Shown here one piece after another: positions 1 to 8,706 of a stretch of DNA of 64,000 bases. The position numbers and the translations under genes are program-made. The stretch comes from Actinacidiphila bryophytorum (GTDB lineage Bacteria > Actinomycetota > Actinomycetes > Streptomycetales > Streptomycetaceae). The stretch is from the NCBI RefSeq assembly GCF_016916835.1, contig NZ_JAFFIX010000001.1:248001-312000 (forward strand), written 5' to 3'. How positions within the stretch are numbered: position 1 is the first letter of the stretch; every line of letters starts with the position of its first letter. The notes beneath the pieces were generated by a model. That model did no database searches and was not told where the DNA came from. It saw only the letters and a program-made list of their open reading frames with translations.

Positions 1-29
1 GGACGGGCGAAGACCTTCACTCATCGCAG

Positions 30-215
30 TCACCGCCCGACAGCGGCGAGGGTGCGGCGGGCAGGGGTGGTGCCGGTGCCCTTGCAGGCGGGGCAGGTGA
101 CAGAGATGGTGCGCAGGGTGCCGTCGAGCCGCCGGTTTCCGGTGGCGATGTGGACGACGGGGAAGCCGTCGCAGTGGCCGCAGACGTGGCCCGGGGCGCG
201 GTTGTGCTGGGGCAT
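30..215 (-). CDS. small CxxC zinc-finger-like protein of the integrative element
   Basis: A 61-residue protein with two CxxC pairs: CGHC near residues 12-15 and CPAC near 41-44, the second followed by KGTGT, as in DnaJ-type zinc ribbons. A structural zinc site is an inference; no catalytic domain is visible. The ATG at 215 is preceded by AAAGGGA at good spacing, which decides the start; the frame stays open upstream but reads like non-coding sequence. It is the most downstream gene in view of the leftward transfer operon, about 90 bp after the SpdD-like gene. Short CxxC proteins of this kind are common between the spd and rep genes of Streptomyces integrative elements, but I know no defined function for them. 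Confidence 0.7.
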   Translation of the reverse strand: MPQHNRAPGHVCGHCDGFPVVHIATGNRRLDGTLRTISVTCPACKGTGTTPARRTLAAVGR

Positions 216-307
216 GATGGTGAGTCCCTTTCGGGTCCGTTGGATCAGGAAGAGGTCAGGCGCCCGGGGCGGTCGTGTTTGGCGACAGGTGCCGCCCCGG
301 GTGCCGG

Positions 308-577
308 TCAGCGCTTGCGCGCGAGGTTGATCGAGACGCTGGCGCCGCCGACAGTGGGCACGGCGGCAGCCGCAGCGGCAGCGGCGGTCTGGAAGGCGAA
401 GGCCAGGACGACGATGACCAGCGCGGTGCCGCCGCTGATGGCGATGGTGAGCAGGATGCGTCCGGCGTAGGACGGGCCAGGTGCCTGGATGACGACGACC
501 TGTCCGGGGTGGACGCCGGGCGGGATCAGTTCGGCCGGGCGGTGGTTGGCGGAGAGCTGAGCGGTCGGGTGTCGCAC
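308..577 (-). CDS. SpdD-like small membrane protein of the integrative element
   Basis: An 89-residue protein. A proline-rich N-terminal third, with PPGVHPGQVVVIQAP near residues 19-33, leads into one hydrophobic segment near 40-64 and an alanine run, ending in a basic tail. The start is GTG at 577, preceded by AAGGAG about 10 bases upstream. Position between the short transfer protein and the CxxC protein, plus size and topology, fit the SpdD-like spread proteins of Streptomyces plasmids and integrative elements, which act in intramycelial plasmid spread. Assignment rests on context and topology, not on a signature motif. Part of the leftward transfer operon. Confidence 0.65.
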   Translation of the reverse strand: MRHPTAQLSANHRPAELIPPGVHPGQVVVIQAPGPSYAGRILLTIAISGGTALVIVVLAFAFQTAAAAAAAAVPTVGGASVSINLARKR

Positions 578-598
578 GGGTATCCACTCCTTCCGGGA

Positions 599-787
599 TC
601 AGGTGGTGCAGGTGTGGGTGCGGGCGGCGAGTTCAGCGGCGGCGCGGCTGGTGTAGTCGTTGGACCAGCCGCAGCGCGGGGCGGTGCAGGCCGCGATGGT
701 GGCGTTGCGGCCGTGCCGGTCGCGGTGGTCGCCGACTTCCACGGGGCCGATCCGCGCGGTGTTGGCGAAGCGTTCGAAGCGGGCCAC
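599..787 (-). CDS. short mobile element transfer protein (Spd cluster)
   Basis: A 62-residue soluble protein with the pattern IGPVEVGDHRDRHG, CTAPRCGWS and a C-terminal AAAELAARTHTC. I recognise this as the short 'mobile element transfer protein' found in many Streptomyces integrative elements beside spd and tra genes. Cysteines near positions 34, 39 and 60 together with histidines might bind a metal, which is inference. The start is GTG at 787 behind a strong GAGGAGG site. It lies 21 bp upstream of the SpdD-like gene and 28 bp downstream of the DUF2637 gene, so one transcript is likely. Its biochemical role is unknown to me beyond the association with transfer. Confidence 0.8.
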   Translation of the reverse strand: MARFERFANTARIGPVEVGDHRDRHGRNATIAACTAPRCGWSNDYTSRAAAELAARTHTCTT

Positions 788-815
788 GGGTTGTTTCCTC
801 CTCTCGTGATCTCAG

Positions 816-1484
816 TCAGGCGAGCTGTGCGGCGATGGCGTCCGCCAGAGCCGGGGGGACACCGAGCCGGGTGCGCAGGGTGTCGGGGTCGATCGGCTGT
901 CCGGTCGCGGACTGGTGGGAATCGGCGATCTTCCGTGCGTGCTCAACCAGCGCAGCCGGAACCGCCACCAGCGGAGCAGCAGGAGCCGGAGCAGGGGCGG
1001 GGGGAAGCTCAGGGACAGGCATCGGATCGGGGACGGGCGCGGGGGCGCGGTCGAGGGTGACCGGGTCGGGTTCAGTCGGCGCATCGGTCACCTCGTTGGC
1101 CGGCGTGGGGGTGGGGAGGCTGTGGGCGAGGAGGGTGCCGCCGAAGAACGCCAGGGCGGGCCATCCGGCGACCAGGACGCGCAGCACGGCCGGGACGTGG
1201 TGCATGTCCAGGAGCCCGGCGGTGGCGACGTTGGCGCCCAGGGACGCCGTCAGCGCGATGACGAACCAGGTCCACGCGGCACGGGCAGGGCGGCCGGTGG
1301 CCCGCAGGGTGCGCATGCGGTGCCAGGCGGCGACCAGCAGCAGGTCAACGCTGATGGGGTAGGCCCAGGCTTTCCAGCCGGTCTGTCCGGCGGCGTCGGC
1401 GATGTCGTGCAGGTGCGCGAAGGACAGCGAACCGGCGATCACGGCTTGGATCAGGATCGGGTCCACACGCAGGACGCGGGCCAT
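816..1484 (-). CDS. DUF2637 membrane protein (SpdB-like spread protein)
   Basis: A 222-residue protein with four hydrophobic segments in its first 130 residues (around 10-30, 38-54, 70-92 and 100-120), then a long proline/alanine linker (130-175) and a soluble C-terminal helix-rich domain (175-222). The N-terminal half matches the DUF2637 family, whose members in Streptomyces integrative elements and plasmids are called SpdB-like and act with the Tra translocase in plasmid spread through the mycelium. The start is ATG at 1484 behind GAAGGTG. The 142 bp separating it from the tra stop holds no confident gene. Family assignment is firm; the exact role of this copy is inferred from neighbours. 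Confidence 0.8.
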   Translation of the reverse strand: MARVLRVDPILIQAVIAGSLSFAHLHDIADAAGQTGWKAWAYPISVDLLLVAAWHRMRTLRATGRPARAAWTWFVIALTASLGANVATAGLLDMHHVPAVLRVLVAGWPALAFFGGTLLAHSLPTPTPANEVTDAPTEPDPVTLDRAPAPVPDPMPVPELPPAPAPAPAAPLVAVPAALVEHARKIADSHQSATGQPIDPDTLRTRLGVPPALADAIAAQLA

Positions 1485-1626
1485 GGGGGTTCACCTTCTT
1501 TCTCGGGGATCAAGCCCGGGGCCGGGCGGGTAGATCCGGCAGCCCCGGGCGGTACGGGGTTTCGGGCATGGAGCGGGTAGGGACCTGGCGTGAAAGCGGT
1601 CACGCCGACCGGTGGAGCAGGGGGTG

Positions 1627-2985
1627 TCAGGCGGTGGCGGGTACCGGCTCGGGGGCCGGTCCGGTGCCGGTCGGGAGCGGGGGCAGAACGGGCCGGAAGG
1701 CGTCCAGCGCGGAGATGTCGGGGGTCAGGGCTGCGTACTGGTTGCAGGTGGCCACTGCAGCGCGCAGCGACGTGTGGGGGGTGCGGATGCGGGACCAGCC
1801 GCCGGATGTGTCGGCAGCGATGGCGACGCCCGGTTGATCCGGTGCGATGGCCAGGACCGAGGCCAGCGCCTCAGGGGCGATGTCGCCGAAGGCCATCTTC
1901 GCGGAGGCTTCGTCGTTGACGCGGTGGCAGACCCGGCCGGTGAGCTGGGCACGCAGCATGGTCACGCCCTCACCCAGTTCCGAGCCGAAGCGCTGCCCGC
2001 ACACCTCCAGGTAGATCCCGGCAGCACGCGAGAGCTGACCGAGCCGGACCAGAGCGGTGATGATCCGCTCGCGCCGCTTCTTCTGCGCAGCAGCCGAGAC
2101 GAGGAGTAGTTCGGCGACCTCATCGATCATGACCACGATCGGCACCGGACGGATCTTCTCCGGCAGGCCCCAGATGTCGGAAGTGATCTCCGCATCAGGG
2201 GTGTCCGCGCTGATCCGCTGCGCGGCCCGGATGACCTCGAAGCGTTCGCCCATCTCCTCAACCAGTGCTTCCAGGAGATCGGCGGCAGCCTCCGGAGTGT
2301 CGGCCATGGCGGAGAACCGGCGCGCCAGCGGAGCCAGTTCGACTCCCTTCTTGCAGTCGATCCCGACCAGCGCGACCGCCTGAGGGGCGAGTTCCCTGAT
2401 CAGACCGCGCTGATACACAGACTTGCCCGACTCGGTCGCGCCCACAGTCAGACAGTGCGGCACCTTCCGGAAGTCCCGGTAGTGCACCGTTCCGTCAGCG
2501 CGCAGCGCGACCGGCACCCGCAGGGCCGACCTTTCGGCACGGGCAGGCATGTGCACACGGCTGAGTACGTCATAGCCGGTCATCGACAGTTCCAGGACCC
2601 CGGAGCGGACTTCCTTGACCGCGACCTGGTGAAGGCGCCAGGAATGCCGGAGCCGGTCGGCGGCCGAGATCACGTCGAAGGCATCCTGCCCCGGCTGGAG
2701 CCGGATCCGCGCGACCAGGCCGGTACGGGTGGTCTTCATCCGCAGCAGCTTGGGCGGGCGGTTCGCGGGCATCTCCCGGCGCATCACCTTCGCCAGCGCG
2801 ACACGTGCCCGGGACGGGGGAACCGACAGGCCGCAGGCGTCCATGACCGAGGCGTACGACCAGGTCACCCGGATACGGGCCGCAGGGCCGCCGACGACCA
2901 TCCAGTACAGGTCGGGGCGGACCCGGCGCAGGATCAGCACAGCGGCGATCCCAGCGCCGGTCAGCACCAGAACAGTAACGCCCAC
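1627..2985 (-). CDS. tra: FtsK/SpoIIIE-type conjugative DNA translocase (Tra)
   Basis: A 452-residue hexameric-type DNA pump. One N-terminal membrane segment (about 1-20) is followed by a linker domain and an FtsK-like ATPase domain. Walker A is GATESGKS at residues 182-189 and Walker B is IVVMIDE at about 283-289. In Streptomyces a single protein of this kind moves double-stranded plasmid DNA between hyphae, unlike relaxase/T4SS conjugation. The start is GTG at 2985, 6 bp after the stop of the upstream gene, so the two are co-transcribed. The C-terminal 20 residues are proline-rich. Size (about 450 residues) is that of pSAM2-type TraSA proteins. Expression is probably held down by the GntR repressor at 3510-4280 through the boxes at 3404-3457. 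Confidence 0.92.
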   Translation of the reverse strand: MGVTVLVLTGAGIAAVLILRRVRPDLYWMVVGGPAARIRVTWSYASVMDACGLSVPPSRARVALAKVMRREMPANRPPKLLRMKTTRTGLVARIRLQPGQDAFDVISAADRLRHSWRLHQVAVKEVRSGVLELSMTGYDVLSRVHMPARAERSALRVPVALRADGTVHYRDFRKVPHCLTVGATESGKSVYQRGLIRELAPQAVALVGIDCKKGVELAPLARRFSAMADTPEAAADLLEALVEEMGERFEVIRAAQRISADTPDAEITSDIWGLPEKIRPVPIVVMIDEVAELLLVSAAAQKKRRERIITALVRLGQLSRAAGIYLEVCGQRFGSELGEGVTMLRAQLTGRVCHRVNDEASAKMAFGDIAPEALASVLAIAPDQPGVAIAADTSGGWSRIRTPHTSLRAAVATCNQYAALTPDISALDAFRPVLPPLPTGTGPAPEPVPATA

Positions 2986-2991
2986 GGCCGG

Positions 2992-3348
2992 TCAGCCCTT
3001 GCCGTTCGAGGCAGCCGCCGGAACCAGAGACGTGACGGCCACCGCGCGGAAGCTGATCCCGTGCCGCTTCTGCCCGTTGAACTCGTTCTCCCAGTCCCGC
3101 GCCCGCAGCCCCGTCACAGCCACCAGCGTGCCCGGCGTCAGCGTCGAGTCGATGCCCGTCTCCGGGATCGTCACCTGGAACAGGTCCCCCTGCCCCTCAT
3201 CTGAGACCAGCAGACCCACCGTCTTGAGCGGCGCACCGGTCTCACGGTCGATCGCGACCTCGCCGGTCTGCTTGTTCACCAGCTTCGGAACGGGCGGGGT
3301 GGCCACGAACACCGTGGCGGTCGAAAGGTCGATCTTGAACGAAGCCAT
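2992..3348 (-). CDS. conserved small protein upstream of tra
   Basis: A 118-residue protein starting MASFKIDLSTATVFV and ending near VTSLVPAAASNGKG. It is predicted to be mostly beta strands, with ATVFVATPPVPKLVNKQTG and LVAVTGLRARDWENEF as recognisable conserved stretches. Proteins like this occur immediately upstream of tra in many Streptomyces integrative elements; I know no proven function. A single-strand-DNA-binding (OB-like) fold is conceivable from the pattern but unproven. I chose the ATG at 3348 because GGAGT lies about 8 bases upstream; an earlier in-frame start at 3456 would begin inside the regulatory palindromes. It is the first gene of the transfer operon. Confidence 0.75.
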   Translation of the reverse strand: MASFKIDLSTATVFVATPPVPKLVNKQTGEVAIDRETGAPLKTVGLLVSDEGQGDLFQVTIPETGIDSTLTPGTLVAVTGLRARDWENEFNGQKRHGISFRAVAVTSLVPAAASNGKG

Positions 3349-3403
3349 ACGACAACTCCAGTGCTTGGTGAAGGAGTAGAGGTCTCCCCCACGAGCCGAG
3401 TAG

Positions 3404-3417
3404 CTTGTATATCCAAG
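3404..3417. promoter_or_regulatory. putative repressor box 1 of the transfer promoter
   Basis: CTTGTATATCCAAG, within the longer inverted repeat AGCTTG-6-CAAGCT at 3402-3419. It matches the other two boxes in the pattern CTTG-6-CAAG. It lies about 55 bp upstream of the first transfer-operon ATG (3348). Binding by the GntR protein at 3510-4280 is inferred from the pSAM2 KorSA precedent. Confidence 0.65.
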
Positions 3418-3443
3418 CTGTGCTACCACCGTACGGGCATCAA

Positions 3444-3457
3444 CTTGGATATGCAAG
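3444..3457. promoter_or_regulatory. putative repressor box 2 of the transfer promoter
   Basis: CTTGGATATGCAAG, extended by one base pair on each side to an ACTTG/CAAGT repeat at 3443-3458. It starts exactly 40 bp from box 1, close to four helical turns, so two repressor dimers could sit on the same DNA face. Box and spacing are read directly from the sequence; the binding is inferred. Confidence 0.65.
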
Positions 3458-3509
3458 TGGGGAGTTGAAAGAGGAGAGCCCGAAGGCTCTCCAGTAGGTG
3501 TGCAGTTGA

Positions 3510-4280
3510 TCAGGGAACGTCGATCACGTACCGGAAGACGTGACGATCACACGGCACCCGGGAGTCAAGGACTTCCACGGTCTGACCAGCAGAAGTGTGT
3601 GCCGTACGGAGTACTCGTGCGAGCGGTACGCCGGGTGGGATCTTGAGTGCGTCAGTCTCTACCGGTGTGGGCATGCGGATCTCAAGATCCTCCACAAACT
3701 GCGTGATCCGCTGGCCAATCGGCCCCTCTGGATCTTCGATCAGCCGACTGACGCCACCGCGAATCCGACGTGGTTGAGCGACTTGGGTGCCGCCGAACAG
3801 GTCGGCCGGGTAGTAGCCGTCAACGAGCTGCATCGGTTCGTCGTTCACGAAGAATGCTCGGCGCCGGACGATTACCTCAGTGCCGTCGGCGACGCCAAGC
3901 CGCTCCGCCACGTCGGCAGGTGCGGGCACTGTCTCTACAGACGCGATCCGTTGTTCGGGCCGCAATCCCTGTGCCGCAGCCTCTGCGTTGAAGTTGCTGA
4001 CGCCCGTGTCCCGGCGAGCGCGGAAGTTCGCCCCGGTCGTGAGCATCTGCACGTTGGGGCGGGGTCGCACGAAGACCCCTCGGCCTTGCTCGCTGATGAG
4101 CAGACCGTCGGCCTTGAGAAGCGCTAGAGCCTTCCGGACTGTGACGCGCGTCGTTCCGTACTGATCTTTGAGTTCGTTCTCCGACTGGAGCTTTTCGCCT
4201 GCGCGCAGCTTCCCGGACAAGATCCGGTCGCGCAGCTCGTCGGCAATCTTCCTGAACGGAGGAAGATCCTTCTCGGCCAT
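3510..4280 (-). CDS. GntR-family transfer repressor (KorSA-like, UTRA domain)
   Basis: A 256-residue regulator. Residues 1-75 form a GntR winged helix with LRDRILSGKLRAGEKL, SENELKDQYG and TRVTVRKALALLKADG; residues about 90-250 are a UTRA ligand-binding domain. KorSA of pSAM2 is of this family and represses both its own gene and the activator of transfer and replication. Here a 14-bp box sits directly upstream of this gene and two more sit before the transfer operon, supporting autoregulation and repression of transfer. The start is ATG at 4280 behind AGGTGA. Base composition is clearly lower in G+C than the chromosomal genes to the right, in keeping with a mobile element. Confidence 0.88.
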   Translation of the reverse strand: MAEKDLPPFRKIADELRDRILSGKLRAGEKLQSENELKDQYGTTRVTVRKALALLKADGLLISEQGRGVFVRPRPNVQMLTTGANFRARRDTGVSNFNAEAAAQGLRPEQRIASVETVPAPADVAERLGVADGTEVIVRRRAFFVNDEPMQLVDGYYPADLFGGTQVAQPRRIRGGVSRLIEDPEGPIGQRITQFVEDLEIRMPTPVETDALKIPPGVPLARVLRTAHTSAGQTVEVLDSRVPCDRHVFRYVIDVP

Positions 4281-4294
4281 CTAGGTCACCTCGA

Positions 4295-4308
4295 CTTGGC
4301 TATGCAAG
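4295..4308. promoter_or_regulatory. putative autoregulatory repressor box
   Basis: CTTGGCTATGCAAG, 15 bp upstream of the ATG at 4280. It shares 12 of 14 bases with the box at 3444 and the CTTG/CAAG ends of the box at 3404. Its position over the repressor's own control region suggests autorepression. Confidence 0.6.
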
Positions 4309-4336
4309 CCAGCGTACGCCCTGGTGCCGACAAGAG

Positions 4337-4756
4337 TCATCCTGCGAACGCCCAACCGGTCCAGCCGTCCACGTGGATGACAACGACAGGCCCTTGAGGG
4401 GGGTGCTCGGCGTACTGGTCGTACTTCCGCTGGAGCAGTTCCACAGCCTTACGGTAGGTAGCACCCTCGTTCAGGATCTCCGCCCGGCCGTCAGCCCGAG
4501 CCCACCACAAGGTGTTCCAGTCGTCTGCGTAGTGGTCGGCCATGACCGCCACGGACGGGTTTTCGGAGATATTCCGCAGGCGCCGCAGATTGACGGAACG
4601 CTTCGGCTTGTAGTCGATCGCGAAGTAGATCACGTCACCGTCTGCCGCGAACGTAACGGGTACGACGTGCGGTATCCCGGCCCGATCGGCCGTTGCCAGC
4701 CGTCCGACCGGCGAAGCCGCGAAGCGCTCACGGGCCTCAGTCTCGGAGAGGTTCAT
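4337..4756 (-). CDS. PPOX-class F420-dependent oxidoreductase
   Basis: A 139-residue split-barrel flavin/deazaflavin protein. The N-terminus ETEARERFAASPVGRLATAD followed by IPHVVPVTFAADGDVIYFAID is typical of the pyridoxamine-phosphate-oxidase-like (TIGR03668) group that uses coenzyme F420 in actinobacteria; KPKRSVNLRRLRNISENPSV is the phosphate/cofactor-contact region. The substrate cannot be read from sequence. It starts at ATG 4756 and lies only 56 bp upstream of the repressor gene on the same strand. Its base composition resembles the repressor more than the chromosomal genes further right, so it may be cargo of the element or the first chromosomal gene; I cannot decide which. Confidence 0.85.
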   Translation of the reverse strand: MNLSETEARERFAASPVGRLATADRAGIPHVVPVTFAADGDVIYFAIDYKPKRSVNLRRLRNISENPSVAVMADHYADDWNTLWWARADGRAEILNEGATYRKAVELLQRKYDQYAEHPPQGPVVVIHVDGWTGWAFAG

Positions 4757-5071
4757 ACGGCGAACGTACCCAGCGTGCGGCGCGCAATCGACGTCTGCCC
4801 GAGTGTGTTGTTACAGGTTTCTCTACCTCATCAAGGCACCCGGCTCCGCTACCGCTCCGCCGGGCGCGCGTCCGGCGTCCGGCCGCGCCGCCGCTCCTGT
4901 CTCCGCCCCGCTCCGGCTCGGCCGCGCCGCGCGCGCCCGCGATGGGTCAGCCAAGGGCATGAGGTGATACCGCACGGCCGAGGCCAAGGCGATGCCTCCG
5001 GCGGGGGCGCTCCGGCTCCGAGATGGCCCCAACCCGCTGGCGACCGCGCGTTCATCGTGGTGAGGGTGGGG

Positions 5072-5219
5072 CTCCCATCCCATCTGCCATCGACCCGGGC
5101 AAGCCGAGCAGTCGCGGCCCAGGGCGTCAAGGTCGTTCGTACAGTGGCGCGCTCCACCTTGACGCCCTGAACCACGCCCGCTCCACAAGAGTGCGGGCCG
5201 ACGGCAGACGGGATGGGAG
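5072..5219. repeat. 148-bp nested inverted repeat in the non-coding end of the element
   Basis: The gene-free stretch 4757-5271 holds no convincing frame or tRNA, but contains two concentric inverted repeats. Outer arms are 5072-5088 and 5203-5219 (17 bp, one mismatch); inner arms are CAGGGCGTCAAGGT at 5120-5133 and its exact complement at 5156-5169 (14 bp). The two centres differ by one base (5145.5 and 5144.5). A third small stem, GCCCGC/GCGGGC, sits inside the right shoulder. Such a structure could be a single-strand replication origin, a cis-acting transfer site or an RNA gene; the role is not shown by the sequence. Confidence 0.7.
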
Positions 5220-5271
5220 GAAGGATAGGTTCCGGCTGAGCCGAGTGAGGACCAGGAGCCCGGAGTGCGGC

Positions 5272-5577
5272 TCAGAAAGTCTCAGCCAGCGGGAAGTCTT
5301 CATAGCCCGCGTACATAGCATATCCGGCATAATTAGCATACTTAGTGTAAAGCGACCCTCGAATCGGACCAAATGCGGGCTTGGCCCAAGCCTTCTTGGA
5401 CTTGTGGGTGATCAGTCGATCGTCGTTCATCACTTCGCCGAGGTACCGGCCATCAACGCCGTAGATCTCCTCGCCGTAGAACTTGCCGACGTGCTGGCCG
5501 CGATGGGTGTACAAGTTGTCTCCGCTGCGGTAACCGAAGAACTTGCCGCGCCAGGTCCAGAAGTGCTGAGTGGCCAT
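5272..5577 (-). CDS. AT-rich 4-fold beta-flower-like protein
   Basis: A 101-residue protein with short internal repeats of the type LYTHRGQHVGKF and IYGVDGRYLGEV (aromatic-Y-x3-G-x2-hG pattern), resembling the '4-fold beta flower' proteins in which four such hairpins build one domain. The C-terminus is unusually tyrosine-rich (YANYAGYAMYAGYED). Codons such as AAT, TAT, GCT and GAA and a clearly lower G+C than the neighbours indicate recent acquisition. I prefer ATG 5577 because GGAG lies 6 bases before it; ATG 5583 directly abuts that site. It is an orphan between the element's non-coding end and ettA. Function is unknown to me. Confidence 0.65.
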   Translation of the reverse strand: MATQHFWTWRGKFFGYRSGDNLYTHRGQHVGKFYGEEIYGVDGRYLGEVMNDDRLITHKSKKAWAKPAFGPIRGSLYTKYANYAGYAMYAGYEDFPLAETF

Positions 5578-5875
5578 GGTCATCTCCCTTTTGAGGCGAG
5601 AGTATGCCTGCCACCACCGACATCGCAGCTTTCCGCAGGGGGAGCTAGCCGTGGGAGTGCTGGGCCGTCTGTGGGCCGTGCGAGGGTGACCGACGTTGAC
5701 CGAGGATGACAGGCGGTCACGGAGGGTCGCCGGACGGACCGCAGGTCAGGGGCGGGGGAGGGGGCGCTGAGGTACCCATTCGCCCCGTGGGGTGGACGTA
5801 CGGCAAGATGGGGTGTATCTGCCCTCACGCGGCGGAGCCGCACATTGGCCCTCTCGATCTGCCGGACGGTTTCTC
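5578..5875. other. intergenic region before ettA, no gene recognised
   Basis: A 298-bp region containing the ettA leader. It has short direct repeats GTGGGCCGT-type (GGGCCGTCTGTGGGCCGTGC around 5660-5680) but no tRNA, no long palindrome and no convincing frame. It could contain the element/chromosome junction, because AT-rich sequence ends here and chromosomal base composition begins; no att core could be defined from one side only. Confidence 0.4.
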
Positions 5876-7539
<1,664 letters not shown>

Positions 7540-7540
<1 letters not shown>

Positions 7541-7965
7541 TGGCACGGCACATCTTCCGCTGCCCGCTGCGCTGGGCGGACATGGACGCCTTCGGGCATG
7601 TCAACAACGTGGCCTTCCTGCGGTATCTGGAGGAGGCCAGGATCGACTTCATGTTCCGCCTGGCGCCGGGCGAGGGGAGTGCGTCCTTCACCGGCGGCTC
7701 GGTGGTGGCGCGGCACGAGATCGACTACCTGCGCCCGCTGGTGCACCGGCACGCCCCGGTCGACATCGAGACCTGGGTGACCGACATCTCGGCCGCGTCC
7801 ATGACGGTGCGCTACGAGGTGAAGGACGAGGAGACGGTCTACGCGCGGGCGTCGACCGTCGTGGTGCCGTACAACCTGGCCATGGGGCGGCCGCGGAGGA
7901 TCACGGCGGAGGAGCGGGCCTTCCTGGAGAAGTACCGCGACGACGACGGGTCAGTCGCCGTATGA
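7540..7965 (+). CDS. acyl-CoA thioesterase (4-hydroxybenzoyl-CoA thioesterase-type hotdog fold)
   Basis: A 141-residue single hotdog domain. WADMDAFGHVNNVAFLRYLEEAR near residues 10-32 is the diagnostic 4HBT segment, including the acidic residue of the active site and the HVNN turn. It would hydrolyse an acyl-CoA, substrate unknown. The ATG overlaps the ettA stop (ATGA at 7539-7542 region) and its own stop overlaps the next start, so the three genes are translationally coupled. Similar thioesterases follow ettA in other Streptomyces genomes in my recollection, but no functional link is established. Confidence 0.88.
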
Positions 7966-8654
7966 CCGCAGTCCGGCTGGTTCTCGGGCACGAGGGCGGC
8001 GGCGACAGCGCGGGGGAGGCGGCCGACCTGGCCGCCTTCCTCGGGCGGCTGGTCCGCTGGGACAAGGCGGCCGTGGTGCGGCTGCGGTCCGCGGCGGGAG
8101 AACCGGCCCTCGGCGTCTTCGGGCACCCGCCGTTCGGCGGTGTCCTCGCGGTGCGCAGCACGGCGGTGCACGGCGCCGCCGCGACGGGGGCGGCGGTCGA
8201 CGCCACGGTGTCGGCCGGCCAGCTGCTCGAGGCGGTGTCCGCGCACGAGCAGGGCTTCGAGCTGCCGCCGTCCGTGACCGGCCCGGCCTGGGCGGGGCTG
8301 CTGCCGCCGCAGGGCGGGTGGCGGCGGACGGCGGAGTTCGACCCGGGGCAGGTGCGGAAGGCGGCGGTCGAGGCCGTCGCGGAATTCCGTTCCCGCACCG
8401 AGGAGTTGCCGCCGCAGGGCAGGACCAGGGCGGCGCTCGACGCGCTCGCCGAGGAGCTGTGGACCCGGCCCTACCAGGGCACCACTCTGCGGGTGGTGCA
8501 CGCGGCCCATGCGCTGGGCTTCCTGCGCGGGGACGGCGACGAGCCCGTTGCGCTGCTGGTGGCCGGGCCGTGGACGCGGCTGCGCACCGGATACGGCTCG
8601 GTGGCGGTGCGGCGGGAGTCGGCCGCGGCCGGCCTGACCTTCTCCCCGGCCTGA
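7962..8654 (+). CDS. conserved hypothetical protein of the ettA operon
   Basis: A 230-residue soluble protein without signal peptide or membrane segment. It starts MTAVRLVLGHEGGG and has two parts: an N-terminal half with GVFGHPPFGGVLAVRSTAV and a helical C-terminal half with TRAALDALAEELWTRPYQGTTLRVVHAAHALGFL. I know no characterised relative and see no catalytic motif. The start is an ATGA overlap with the thioesterase, so it belongs to the ettA operon; the operon ends at the hairpin at 8679-8696. Confidence 0.75.
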   Translation: MTAVRLVLGHEGGGDSAGEAADLAAFLGRLVRWDKAAVVRLRSAAGEPALGVFGHPPFGGVLAVRSTAVHGAAATGAAVDATVSAGQLLEAVSAHEQGFELPPSVTGPAWAGLLPPQGGWRRTAEFDPGQVRKAAVEAVAEFRSRTEELPPQGRTRAALDALAEELWTRPYQGTTLRVVHAAHALGFLRGDGDEPVALLVAGPWTRLRTGYGSVAVRRESAAAGLTFSPA

Positions 8655-8678
8655 AACACCGGCGGCGGCCTGACGCAC

Positions 8679-8696
8679 CGGCGCCCCGAGGCGCCG
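8679..8696. terminator. bidirectional stem-loop between convergent operons
   Basis: CGGCGCC and GGCGCCG (7-bp perfect stem) around the loop CCGA, in the 52-bp gap between the stops at 8654 (+) and 8707 (-). There is no U-tract, which is normal for Streptomyces terminators. Confidence 0.7.
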
Positions 8697-8706
8697 CTGC
8701 CCCCGG

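Noticed and set aside
1485..1626. Small gene between tra and the DUF2637 gene
   Set aside because: A GTG-started frame exists but runs into the DUF2637 gene out of frame and has no recognisable family or strong ribosome site.
4757..5875. tRNA gene or 3' end serving as att site of the integrative element
   Set aside because: No T-loop consensus or acceptor-stem pairing could be found on either strand.
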